Source of the DNA: Gammaproteobacteria bacterium
Lineage (GTDB): Bacteria; Pseudomonadota; Gammaproteobacteria; Enterobacterales; Alteromonadaceae
DNA: 41,709 nucleotides
Direction: 5' to 3'
Assembly: GCA_013373245.1 (NCBI GenBank)
Contig: JABXID010000051.1
Coordinates: 1-41,709, forward strand
Shown here: positions 10,819 to 22,558 of the stretch, one piece after another
Layout: each line of letters opens with the position of its first letter
Numbering within the stretch: position 1 is the stretch's first letter
Program-made: the position numbers and the translations under genes
Notes under the pieces: model-generated
The model's input: the letters and a program-made list of their open reading frames with translations, nothing else
Database searches by the model: none
Told to the model about the DNA's origin: nothing

Positions 10819-11567
10819 GCGATCACCTTTGCTTCATTTCTTAACTTTTCAAGTAATTCGTCGACTGATTCAACCATTACACCACCCTCTCGTTGTGATG
10901 GCTCCTCAACTTTTAGCAGATTAATTTTACTCGATAATTCTAAGCCCATATCAGCTGCAACTTTAACATCTAGAGGTTTACGTTTTGCTTTCATGATATT
11001 TGGTAAGGATGCGTAACGAGGTTCGTTTAAACGTAAATCTGTCGTAACAATAGCAGGTAAGTTAAGCGATACTGTTTGTAAACCACCATCAACTTCACGA
11101 GTTACCGCTACTTTATTATCTTCAACAACAACCTCAGAAGCAAACGTACCTTGTGGACGGTTTGTCAATGCAGCAAGCATTTGTCCAGTTTGGTTATTGT
11201 CGGCATCGATGGACTGTTTACCCAAAATAACAAGTTCAGGTTGTTCTTCTTCGACCACTTTTGACAACAACTTGGCAACCTGCAGTGAACCTAAGTTCAA
11301 CTCTGTGTCGATATGAATAGCTCGGTCTGCACCTAAAGCCAACGCTGTACGCAGTTGTTCGTGACAGGATTTGCTGCCAATGGAAACCACTACAATTTCA
11401 GTTGCAGTGCCTTTTTCTTTAAGTCTTACGGCTTCTTCTACAGCTATTTCACAAAATGGATTCATCGCCATTTTAACGTTAGTAAGATCGACATCTGTGT
11501 TGTCGGCTTTCACTCGAGCTTTGACGTTATAATCAATAACTCGTTTAACGGGTACTAGGACTTTCAT
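10815..11567 (-). CDS. etfB: Electron transfer flavoprotein beta subunit
   Basis: [28 protein letters not shown]...[21 protein letters not shown]; overlaps the etfA start. Confidence 0.95.
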   Translation of the reverse strand: MKVLVPVKRVIDYNVKARVKADNTDVDLTNVKMAMNPFCEIAVEEAVRLKEKGTATEIVVVSIGSKSCHEQLRTALALGADRAIHIDTELNLGSLQVAKLLSKVVEEEQPELVILGKQSIDADNNQTGQMLAALTNRPQGTFASEVVVEDNKVAVTREVDGGLQTVSLNLPAIVTTDLRLNEPRYASLPNIMKAKRKPLDVKVAADMGLELSSKINLLKVEEPSQREGGVMVESVDELLEKLRNEAKVIA

Positions 11568-11660
11568 TAATACTCCTGTTTAAGCGCTTCAGCATATGAA
11601 TATACAAGGCTTAGTGGTTTTAATTCAGTTGTTTTTATTATGCGGCTAATTTAATGATAG

Positions 11661-11676
11661 TTTACGTTAACGTCAA
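11661..11676. promoter_or_regulatory. Near-perfect 16-bp palindrome TTTACGTTAACGTCAA upstream of etfBA; candidate LiuR-like (MerR-family) operator
   Basis: Half sites differ at a single position; on the minus strand TTGACG could double as a -35 with TAAATT 17 bp downstream. Confidence 0.5.
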
Positions 11677-11892
11677 CAGTAACTTGTATTCTCGTTACAG
11701 GTATTGTGTAAACTATGGTTTATGAATGGAGTAATAGTAGACAAAAATCGTAAATTTGTCGGGGATGTCATATAAATTACAAAGCGGTATCTGAGTACCG
11801 CCTTGCATTATAAAAGTATAGAAGCGAAGGTAAAGTATTAAATACTAACCCTAAACACTAACAATACTGTCTTATTTCGCTGTAGTTTATTC

Positions 11893-11921
11893 GCATCAAC
11901 TTCAAGTTGATGCCCATGGGC
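11893..11921. repeat. Two abutting palindromes (gcatcaact-tca-agttgatgc and gcccatgggc)
   Basis: Read directly at 11893-11913 and 11912-11921, immediately 3' of the rhodanese gene. Confidence 0.6.
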
Positions 11922-11933
11922 TTTGAGATAGTT

Positions 11934-12317
11934 TTATTCCATTTCAAAGCCCGCTTCTTGCCAGGCCATCATGCCACCTGCAACAGAATAAACATTGTCG
12001 AATCCCATAGTCACCATTGACTCAGCGGCCAATGCAGAACGAGCACCAGAACGGCAAATTAGATACACACCTTTGTCGTTTAGACTTTGCAAGGGGTTAC
12101 CTTCTTCCTTTACCGCAGGGTGATTGGCCAAATTCATTTCCAATATACCGCGAGGTAAGTTAGCCACTTTTGGAATGTGCCCTTGAGAATACTCTCCGGG
12201 CTCTCGTACATCGATAACCACAATGCCTGAGTCCATTTGCTCTTTTAACTGTTCAATGGTTACTTCTTTGATGTTTGACTTAGCGGCTTCTACTAGTTGT
12301 GCACTATTTTTTATCAT
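11934..12317 (-). CDS. Rhodanese-like domain protein
   Basis: VIDVREPGEYSQGHIPKVANLPRG; catalytic-loop CRSGARS. Confidence 0.9.
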   Translation of the reverse strand: MIKNSAQLVEAAKSNIKEVTIEQLKEQMDSGIVVIDVREPGEYSQGHIPKVANLPRGILEMNLANHPAVKEEGNPLQSLNDKGVYLICRSGARSALAAESMVTMGFDNVYSVAGGMMAWQEAGFEME

Positions 12318-13094
12318 TTATTTGGTTCCTAATTGACTATGTTTGTTTGCCACTGAATTGACAGATGCGCTTCTTATCGCCGGCGAAAAGCTAGTTCGTA
12401 TTCTCAACCTAGGGCGAATAGGCGTTAATGGCCATTCTCGCTTTTTCGCAGTGATCACACAGACGCTGCCACCTTTTGGCAACAGCCAATGCATAAATCG
12501 ATTAAAGCGCCCTTGCTTTTGCCAGTTTGCTTTTTCCGAAACGAGGCTGGAGTAACATGCATATTGCACATCAGTTAATTCAAATCCCAATAAATGTAAC
12601 CAATCTTTTACTCGTGCGATACTAAATAATCGAGATTTTTCGAATACTGGTTTCGATTTAAAGGGCCATAATTTAGCTAGAATAAGCAAAGACCAAGGAT
12701 TAAAAAGTGTCAATATTAAGGTGCCACTTGGTAACAGAACTCGATGAGCTTCACGCAACACTTGGTGTGGGTCAACGCTAAACTCTAATACATGGTTTAA
12801 TAATGCTAAATCAACGGAGTTGTTTTGCAGAGGTAACTCATCATATTCGGCAATAATACCTGCTTTACTTATGTCATTTGGATGAGACAACACGTTAATT
12901 TGATGTTCAATCAAGCTGTCTGAGCAATTTAATTCACTGGAAAGCGCACCTACCCGAATAAGGTGATGACCAAACGAAAACTTTAGCTTTGAGCAAATTA
13001 ACTCATTCTCTAATGTTCGAACGGCGTCACCTGTCGGAATTTGCTGCCAGCTGGTTAACGGCTCTCCCCAAGCGTAGCCTAAAGCGGGTTTCAT
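12318..13094 (-). CDS. Class I SAM-dependent methyltransferase
   Basis: Methyltransf_11-like features (LPLQNNSVDLALLNHVLEFSVDPHQVLREAHRVLLPSGTLILTLFNPWS); divergent from gloB, the typical position of the yafS-like methyltransferase. Confidence 0.82.
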   Translation of the reverse strand: MKPALGYAWGEPLTSWQQIPTGDAVRTLENELICSKLKFSFGHHLIRVGALSSELNCSDSLIEHQINVLSHPNDISKAGIIAEYDELPLQNNSVDLALLNHVLEFSVDPHQVLREAHRVLLPSGTLILTLFNPWSLLILAKLWPFKSKPVFEKSRLFSIARVKDWLHLLGFELTDVQYACYSSLVSEKANWQKQGRFNRFMHWLLPKGGSVCVITAKKREWPLTPIRPRLRIRTSFSPAIRSASVNSVANKHSQLGTK

Positions 13095-13252
13095 TCCTAA
13101 GTTATCTCCTACATTGCTGCACTATCACATTTATATGATTTAAGCTTATGACTTGTGTCAAAATAACACAATATTGATTTCACGAGCGAGTCGGCACTGT
13201 TAATTTAAGTAGCCGCTCTTTTCTCAAGAATGTAATTACTAATGAGTTTTTT

Positions 13253-14032
13253 ATGTCGAACAACTACCAAATCTTCCGTATTGCCGCGTTTTCCGATAAC
13301 TACATTTGGGCCTTGGTGAACGACAAATACTGCGCCATTGTCGACCCAGGCGAGGCCGCTCCCGTTATTGAATTCTTAATACACAATAAGCTAACTTTAA
13401 CGGATATCTTGATAACCCATCATCACCCAGATCACATCGGTGGTATCGATGAGTTGCAACAGCGTTTTGCCCCAATTAATATCTTTGGGCCAACATCAGA
13501 TAGATTTCCAATGGTGACTCAACCGTGTATTGAAGGTGATGTCATCAACCTCAGTGCGAACATAGAGCTTAACGTTCTTGAACTGCACGGACACACCCGA
13601 GACCACATCGGTTATTACGATGTCCAACATGCCTTTGTTGGCGATACGCTATTTTCTGCTGGTTGCGGTCGATTGTTTGAAGGCACTCCAGAGCAAATGT
13701 TTGAGTCTTTACAAAAACTGCAAAGACTTGGAGACGATATCAAGGTATTTTGCGCGCATGAATACACCCAAAACAATATCAAATTTGCACTAGTTGTTGA
13801 TCCGAACAATACAGCTTTACTTGAATACCAACAAAAGGTCCGCACATTACGAAACAAGGGAGCTGCAAGTATACCAACCACCATAGGCATTGAGCGTCAA
13901 GTTAACCCATTCCTGCGCTGCCATGACAGATCAATAAAACACAATATCGAGCAACATTTTAATTCAAACGGCGATATAAAATCAGACACCGAATATTTTG
14001 CACTTTTACGTCAATGGAAAGATAATTTTTAA
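13253..14032 (+). CDS. gloB: Hydroxyacylglutathione hydrolase (glyoxalase II)
   Basis: Metallo-beta-lactamase THHHPDHIGG, GHTRDHIGYY, FVGDTLFSAGCGRLFEGTPEQM, FCAHEYT. Confidence 0.95.
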   Translation: MSNNYQIFRIAAFSDNYIWALVNDKYCAIVDPGEAAPVIEFLIHNKLTLTDILITHHHPDHIGGIDELQQRFAPINIFGPTSDRFPMVTQPCIEGDVINLSANIELNVLELHGHTRDHIGYYDVQHAFVGDTLFSAGCGRLFEGTPEQMFESLQKLQRLGDDIKVFCAHEYTQNNIKFALVVDPNNTALLEYQQKVRTLRNKGAASIPTTIGIERQVNPFLRCHDRSIKHNIEQHFNSNGDIKSDTEYFALLRQWKDNF

Positions 14033-14179
14033 GAAATCGGCAGATTGTTTGGCGCTTAGATTTTAATTACGTTAACATTTGCCCTTTCACGATCCACGTA
14101 TTGCTCGCGTTGGTGATTTACTCAACAAGCGGCAAACGAGACTCTTTGGATTTATATTAATTTCAACCATTGTAGATTT

Positions 14180-15808
14180 ATGCCAAAAAATATAACGACC
14201 ACGTTTTTAAGTTTTTCGTTTGTTACGCTGCTCTCAGCTTGTAGTGCTACTCAAAATGAAAATGTATCTAATCGCAGTTCACTTGAGCTGCCAGTTCAAT
14301 CTGAAATCGCACAATTACCAAAAGACGTCGCTTCACCAGAAGATGTCGTCGATGCATTAACCTTATCAGCCATCTTAAATGAAGAAACGCCTGAGCCTGA
14401 AGTTGTCCAACACGACGACGTATGGAAACGCATACAGTCGCAGTTGACTATGGATGTTCCACAAAACAGAGCTGTTGTAGCTGAACGAAACTGGTACGTA
14501 AGGCACCCTAGTTATTTTGAGCGAATATCAAAACGTGCAACACCGTTTTTATATTTCATTGTTGAAGAAATTGAACGACGTCAAATGCCAATTGAGCTTG
14601 CCCTTTTACCAATAGTAGAGAGTGCATTTGACCCTTTTGCATACTCACACGGCCGCGCGTCTGGTTTATGGCAATTTGTGCCCGGCACAGGCAACCGCTT
14701 CAAGTTAAAACAAACCTGGTGGTATGACGGACGTCGTGATGTTATTGCAGCAACACATGCAGCATTAGATTATTTATCCTTTTTACACAAAACGCTTGAA
14801 GGTGACTGGCTAAATGCCATCGCCGCATACAACTCTGGCGAGGGTAGATTGATACGTGCCATTAAACGTAATCGCAAGAAACACCTACCAACGGATTTTT
14901 GGTCATTAGACTTGCCACGAGAAACATCAGCCTACGTTCCAAAACTATTGGCATTAGCTGATATTTTAAAAAATGAAGAAGAATTTAATATCACTTGGCC
15001 GCGTATCGCAAACGAGCCTCACATAGACGTGGTAGATGCCAAAGGCCAAATTGATTTAGCTAAAGCAGCTAAATTAGCCGAGATGGAGCTGAATGATTTA
15101 CACCAACTTAACCCCGGTTACAACCAGTGGGCGACTGACCCTAAAGGCCCTCACAAATTTGTAGTACCAGTGGACAAGGTGGAAACCTTCAAACAAAACT
15201 TGGCTAACCTTCCTAAAAACGAACGTATGTCATGGTCTCGTTACATCGTCAAATCTGGTGACACCCTTGGCTTGATAGCGCAAAAATTTAATACGTCGCT
15301 TGCCGTTCTTCGTGATGTAAACAACATAAAAGGCAACATCATTCGAGTGCGCCAGGCACTGCTTATTCCAACATCTAGTAAAGCTTTGGAGGAATATAGC
15401 CTGACGGCGGATAATCGCTTAATTAAAACGCAGAGCAAAAAACGCGCGGATAAAAAAATCAATTACACTGTGAAGTCTGGCGATACCATGTGGGATATCA
15501 GCCGAGATTACAAAGTCAACGTCCGTAGCTTAGCGAAGTGGAATGGTATGGCTCCAACCGATCCTATCAAACCGGGACAAAACTTAGTGATTTGGCAAGA
15601 GGAACAAAAAACAACAAGCAGTTCTACTAAAAAAGGTGTTGTTCGTTCTGTATATTACAAAGTACGCAGTGGTGATTCGCTTGCTCGTATAGCGCAGAAG
15701 TTTAAAGTTAAAGTGACTGACATAGCTAAGTGGAACAATTTAAACATGAAAAAGTATCTGCAACCTGGACAATCACTTAAACTATACGTTGACGTAACTA
15801 ACACCTAA
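14180..15808 (+). CDS. mltD: Membrane-bound lytic murein transglycosylase D with three LysM domains
   Basis: Lipobox LLSAC; SLT domain (ALLPIVESAFDPFAYSHGRASGLWQFVPGTGNRF); LysM units starting YIVKSGDTL, YTVKSGDTM, YKVRSGDSL. Confidence 0.93.
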   Translation: MPKNITTTFLSFSFVTLLSACSATQNENVSNRSSLELPVQSEIAQLPKDVASPEDVVDALTLSAILNEETPEPEVVQHDDVWKRIQSQLTMDVPQNRAVVAERNWYVRHPSYFERISKRATPFLYFIVEEIERRQMPIELALLPIVESAFDPFAYSHGRASGLWQFVPGTGNRFKLKQTWWYDGRRDVIAATHAALDYLSFLHKTLEGDWLNAIAAYNSGEGRLIRAIKRNRKKHLPTDFWSLDLPRETSAYVPKLLALADILKNEEEFNITWPRIANEPHIDVVDAKGQIDLAKAAKLAEMELNDLHQLNPGYNQWATDPKGPHKFVVPVDKVETFKQNLANLPKNERMSWSRYIVKSGDTLGLIAQKFNTSLAVLRDVNNIKGNIIRVRQALLIPTSSKALEEYSLTADNRLIKTQSKKRADKKINYTVKSGDTMWDISRDYKVNVRSLAKWNGMAPTDPIKPGQNLVIWQEEQKTTSSSTKKGVVRSVYYKVRSGDSLARIAQKFKVKVTDIAKWNNLNMKKYLQPGQSLKLYVDVTNT

Positions 15809-15873
15809 TATTATAAAGGACTTATGCATTAAACCTCGCATATGCCTAAATGCGTTAAAACAAGAAGTTAGTT

Positions 15874-16449
15874 ATGAAATTGCACTCGTCGATGAAAACA
15901 TTAATATCAGCCGTTTTTCTAATGAGCAGCTTTACTAGTTTTGCCACTTTCGAACATGTTGGCAAGCTGGTCATTGGCTACGAGACTGGCCAACTCATCG
16001 AAAAAAACTTTGTTCTTGCGTACCGTGATAAAGGAATGGATCACGAATTTCAAGTTGGCGACAATACCTTTAAGGTATCCGGTAAACCAGATAGTTATTC
16101 CATCGCTATGGTGATGAGTGAAAAAGAACTTGTTTGGATTAATGAGTTCTCCAGCAAATACTTTAAAACATTTAAGTTGGACATTGGCGACTACAAATTT
16201 AACTTGAAGAAAAAAGTATATAAAGAGCCGGTTAAAGGCAATTACGTGTTTTCCTTAAATAACGTAGATTACTTTTTTCAAAAGCCTGTAGCCCAGTTAA
16301 CGTTCAAGTTTGGCGAAGATGGCATCAAAGAAATAGAAGTGGACGGAATGGTGGCAAGTATTGGCATAAACTCAGCCGAGTCTGATGACTGCAGTGTATA
16401 CCCAGAAGGTTCTGACGAGAAAAAAGAGTGCGAATTCATCAACAACTAA
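15874..16449 (+). CDS. Secreted/periplasmic hypothetical protein (possibly DUF2057/YccT-like)
   Basis: Signal peptide MKTLISAVFLMSSFTSFA; no diagnostic motif; acidic C-terminus with two cysteines. Confidence 0.65.
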   Translation: MKLHSSMKTLISAVFLMSSFTSFATFEHVGKLVIGYETGQLIEKNFVLAYRDKGMDHEFQVGDNTFKVSGKPDSYSIAMVMSEKELVWINEFSSKYFKTFKLDIGDYKFNLKKKVYKEPVKGNYVFSLNNVDYFFQKPVAQLTFKFGEDGIKEIEVDGMVASIGINSAESDDCSVYPEGSDEKKECEFINN

Positions 16450-16468
16450 CCTCATATAACTCAAAAAT

Positions 16469-16509
16469 AAAGCCGCGTTTTATAAATAAGTCATATCGCG
16501 GCTTTTTTA
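16469..16509 (+). terminator. Rho-independent terminator
   Basis: aaagccgcg (16469-16477) and cgcggcttt (16497-16505), then T run. Confidence 0.75.
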
Positions 16510-16550
16510 TATCTAAAATAGTGTTTATAGCAATACTGCTGCTATTGTAC

Positions 16551-18941
16551 TTACTCGCCATCTTCACCATTAACTAAATCGGCAATGTGACGCAAACGCT
16601 CGCTAGCAATACAATTCACTGTATCTCTAGGGTAACGTCCACGACTTGATAACTCCCCAGCTGGTTTTCCTGTTAAAATACTCACCGCGTCATCTACTTG
16701 CTCGACTGCGTATATATGAAACTTACCTTCAGCTACCGCTGCGATCACTTCATGGTTTAACACTAGGTTAATACAATTAGTTTTTGGAATTATCACGCCC
16801 TGCTCTCCAGTTAAACCCCGCGCTTGGCACAGTTTATAAAACCCCTCTATTTTTTCATTCACTCCGCCAATGGACTGCACTTGTCCGTGTTGATTGATAG
16901 AACCAGTAATAGCGATAGATTGATTTAGCGGGATATGCGTAATAGCCGAAATTAAAGCACACACTTCACCTAAACTGGCGCTGTCACCGTCAATATGACC
17001 ATAACTTTGTTCAAGTGCGATGTTGGCAGAAAAACACAAACTAAAATCTTGCGCGTATTTATTACCTAAATAACCATTGAGCAACATCACACCTTTCGAG
17101 TGAATCGCTTTGCCTAACTCTACTTCGCGTTCTATATCCACAATACCATTTGAGCCAGCATAAACTGTAGCGGATATGCGCGCCGGAGTACCAAACACCG
17201 TATCACCGATTTCCAAAACGGTTAATCCATTTAGTTTTCCGACTTTGTAGCCTGACGTGTCAATTAAGATCTGCCCTTCTTGAATGTCTTCCAAAAACGA
17301 CTCACTGATTTGCCCAGTTCTATACTGTTTACCTTTTAATGATTGTAATACATGGCTGCGTTCAATGGTCTCAGCACCGGCTTTCTTAGCATAAAACTGA
17401 GACTCACTGATCAACTCCAATACATCTGCAAATCGCGCTGACAACTTGTGTTGGTGAGACGCTTGTCTAAAACTGAATATTAATAGTTCTTGCAAAGCAC
17501 TAGCGGCTATATTGAGTTGATGTGCTTCAGCATATTGTTTTACCTTGTGAACAAAACCATACAAAGCTTTGTGATTCACCGGAATATAATGTTCAAAATC
17601 CGCTAAAACCCGAAACAACTCATTAAATTCGTTGTCGTATTCTTGCATCAAATAATACAGTTCTCTACTGCCCATTAAGATCACTTTGATATCAAGCGGT
17701 ATTGGTTGCGGATTTAAGCTCGAAGCATTAACAATGTTGGCCTCACCTGAAAGCGACTCCATTTTAACTTGATGGCTTTTAAGGGCTAATTTTAATGACT
17801 CCCAAACCGCAGGCTGTTGCATCAATTTATCCGCTTCAACCAATAAATACCCACCGTTGGCTCTGTGTAGCGCGCCGGCTCGGATCATACGATAACCGGT
17901 ATAAACAGAGCCTTGAACAGAACTGTACTCAATACGGCCAAAAATATTTTGAAATGTAGGATTGGGCTCGTATACAATTGGCGCACCTTCATTGTTGCCA
18001 TGTACATGCAAAATGTTAGGGATCAACTGGTCTTCGAATACTTTGCTTACGTCAATTTCTTCTTTTTTTTCATCGTCAGGTTCATCAGCCAACAGTTCTA
18101 ATATCAACTCGATCAATGTCTCGCGCATCTCGCGGAAAAACTTAACGATTCCCAATTCAGACGCGTATCTATGCTCTAAATCTTTCAACATAGGACGCAA
18201 GGCCGATTCGATCGTCTCTTTACTTAACTTCCTTTGTTTTTCAGAGGCTTCACGTTTCCACTGTGGTAATTCCAACAAACTTTCGTTGAGATACACTTCC
18301 AAGTCAGCAATCAGCTCATAAAAGGTTTGCCGTTGCTCTTCCGATAATTGTGCAAATTCACTGTCATTAATTGGTTTGCCGTTTACAACAGGTGCAAAAC
18401 TGATTGAACCTTTTTCTTCGTACAACACCACGTCATGTTCAAGAGCTTTCGCTTCAACACGCTCTAGCGCATTTTCATATTTATTATTGAACTCACGCTC
18501 TATATCACGCTTTTGCCTTTGATAAGATGGAATGTCAAAAGCGGCAGGAAACGTATCTAACAATTCGTCGATAAATTGCTCAACTTGCTCCACCAACTTT
18601 TTGCTCTCGCCATGCGCAAGTCGAATGTAGACTGGCGCTCGATTATCATCAAAGTTATTTACATAACACCATTCGTGTGGTGTCGGTTTTAATTTAGCAA
18701 CCTGCTGTAAATGATTATCTATCAAGGTATGTCGCCCTGTAGCAGGCTCTCCCATAACAAATAAATTATACCCGGTCATTTCCATATCTAAACCGAATTC
18801 CAGCGCTTGTTGCGCTCTTTGCTGACCAATAAAGTTAACGTTAGTGTCGATGTCCATCGACATCAATTGGTCTATTTCGTCGGTGTCGAATGAAGGGGCA
18901 AGTTGTGAAGGTTTTAAATTGAACGTCTTTTTTACTTCCAT
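16551..18941 (-). CDS. Lon-related AAA+ ATP-dependent protease (LonB/YcbZ-type)
   Basis: FVMGEPATGRH Walker-A-like region; Lon catalytic Ser in IDGDSASLGEVCALISAIT and downstream Lys in QSIGGVNEKIEGFY. ORF track starts at TTG 18950; ATG at 18941 (MEVKKTFNLKPSQLAPSF) preferred. Confidence 0.9.
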   Translation of the reverse strand: MEVKKTFNLKPSQLAPSFDTDEIDQLMSMDIDTNVNFIGQQRAQQALEFGLDMEMTGYNLFVMGEPATGRHTLIDNHLQQVAKLKPTPHEWCYVNNFDDNRAPVYIRLAHGESKKLVEQVEQFIDELLDTFPAAFDIPSYQRQKRDIEREFNNKYENALERVEAKALEHDVVLYEEKGSISFAPVVNGKPINDSEFAQLSEEQRQTFYELIADLEVYLNESLLELPQWKREASEKQRKLSKETIESALRPMLKDLEHRYASELGIVKFFREMRETLIELILELLADEPDDEKKEEIDVSKVFEDQLIPNILHVHGNNEGAPIVYEPNPTFQNIFGRIEYSSVQGSVYTGYRMIRAGALHRANGGYLLVEADKLMQQPAVWESLKLALKSHQVKMESLSGEANIVNASSLNPQPIPLDIKVILMGSRELYYLMQEYDNEFNELFRVLADFEHYIPVNHKALYGFVHKVKQYAEAHQLNIAASALQELLIFSFRQASHQHKLSARFADVLELISESQFYAKKAGAETIERSHVLQSLKGKQYRTGQISESFLEDIQEGQILIDTSGYKVGKLNGLTVLEIGDTVFGTPARISATVYAGSNGIVDIEREVELGKAIHSKGVMLLNGYLGNKYAQDFSLCFSANIALEQSYGHIDGDSASLGEVCALISAITHIPLNQSIAITGSINQHGQVQSIGGVNEKIEGFYKLCQARGLTGEQGVIIPKTNCINLVLNHEVIAAVAEGKFHIYAVEQVDDAVSILTGKPAGELSSRGRYPRDTVNCIASERLRHIADLVNGEDGE

Positions 18942-18970
18942 AATGACCAATTTGTTCCAGATATGTTTCA

Positions 18971-18998
18971 GGTATAGAGCTTATAGCAATTAAGTCAA
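18971..18998 (-). promoter_or_regulatory. Candidate promoter for the Lon-related protease gene
   Basis: Minus strand TTGACT - 16 bp - TATACC. Confidence 0.4.
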
Positions 18999-19057
18999 CG
19001 ACTTATAGTATTAACTGTAGACTAATATGGATGTCCTTTGAAGTTATAAATTAAAAC

Positions 19058-19160
19058 CATAAAAAAGCCGTTATTTGACGGCTATCTACTTGTTGAAAAA
19101 TCCGTTCTTGGGTATGCTTACGCCCCTATTTTTAAAGCACGTTTTCAACAAAGTCGTCCG
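19058..19160 (-). ncRNA. Candidate small RNA or structured leader ending in an intrinsic terminator
   Basis: Minus strand: TTGTTGAAAA ... TTTTCAACAA 10-bp closing stem (19142-19151 with 19090-19099), internal GGGGCGTAAGCATACCC (19110-19126), then AGCCGT CAAATA ACGGCT TTTTTA terminator. No ORF fits. The 5' end is undetermined. Confidence 0.5.
19061..19084 (-). terminator. Intrinsic terminator on the minus strand upstream of the Lon-like gene
   Basis: Minus strand AGCCGTCAAATAACGGCTTTTTTATGG. Confidence 0.65.
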
Positions 19161-19295
19161 CTAGTTTCCAGCATAAAATTAACGTTCTGACTTTACCGGC
19201 TTAGTTGCGAAGAAAACAATGATGTTTTACAACAAATTTAATCAATGTGATGCTGTCACAGTATCAATTATTACGATGTAGTTTTGAGAAAATAA

Positions 19296-21905
<2,610 letters not shown>

Positions 21906-21926
21906 TAACCGTTTAAATTATGGTTA

Positions 21927-21956
21927 ATGCCAGAACGTTAAATCGCGTTCTGGCAT
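21927..21956 (+). terminator. Stem-loop downstream of leuS (weak terminator)
   Basis: atgccagaacg / cgttctggcat 11-bp stem; poor T tract. Confidence 0.45.
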
Positions 21957-22052
21957 GTTTGCACAACCTTTGTTACTGTCGGTAACGATTCAAAAGTTAT
22001 GACTACCACCCTTTTAACTCACAATTATTGTATTTCGGAATAACGTGACAAT

Positions 22053-22547
22053 ATGAATAACAAAGCCATTTTATTCACCATCTTCATTAGTGTTATTGTC
22101 AGTTTGACCAGCAGTTGCGGTTTTCGATTAAAAGGTCAATATTATCTGCCGGGATCATTGCAAACGCTTTATGTTTCCTCAGAGCGTAAATTCAGCCCCC
22201 TTGCAACTCAAGTTAAATCTCATTTGATGCAAAACCGCGTTAAATTGGTTAAATCAGGCGCGTCGAACATCAGCGAATTAAAAATACTACCGGAAACGTT
22301 CCAACGCCGAAGTTTATCATTGTTCCCTAACGGCCAAGTTGCCGAATACGAACTGATATATGTCGCCAACGCCGAATTACGCCAACCTAAAAAGGATCCT
22401 GTAACATTTTCGGTTGAATTAACTCGTGAATTTCAAGACGACCCTAATAACGCTCTGGCCAAACAAAAAGAGCGAGAATTGATTCTAAGCGAGCTAAGAG
22501 TTATTGCCAGCGAGCGTATTTTAGCTCAGTTAAACACAGTGCAATAA
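22053..22547 (+). CDS. lptE: LPS-assembly lipoprotein LptE
   Basis: Small lipoprotein (TSSCGFRLKGQYYLPGSLQTLYVSS) between leuS and holA. Confidence 0.93.
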   Translation: MNNKAILFTIFISVIVSLTSSCGFRLKGQYYLPGSLQTLYVSSERKFSPLATQVKSHLMQNRVKLVKSGASNISELKILPETFQRRSLSLFPNGQVAEYELIYVANAELRQPKKDPVTFSVELTREFQDDPNNALAKQKERELILSELRVIASERILAQLNTVQ

Positions 22548-22558
22548 CTCACTCCGAT

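Noticed and set aside
13153-13171. ttgtgt-n7-acacaa dyad between the methyltransferase gene and gloB as a CRP/FNR-type site
   Set aside because: Spacing and half sites do not match CRP or FNR consensus; may be chance in AT-rich DNA.
14078-14136. tttgcc...ggcaaa pairing upstream of mltD as a structured leader
   Set aside because: Only 6 bp over a long loop with no convincing inner helix; could easily arise by chance.
19246-19260. tgtgatgctgtcaca dyad upstream of leuS resembling a CRP site
   Set aside because: Spacer between TGTGA and TCACA is 5 nt, not the 6 nt of the CRP consensus; register is wrong for CRP.
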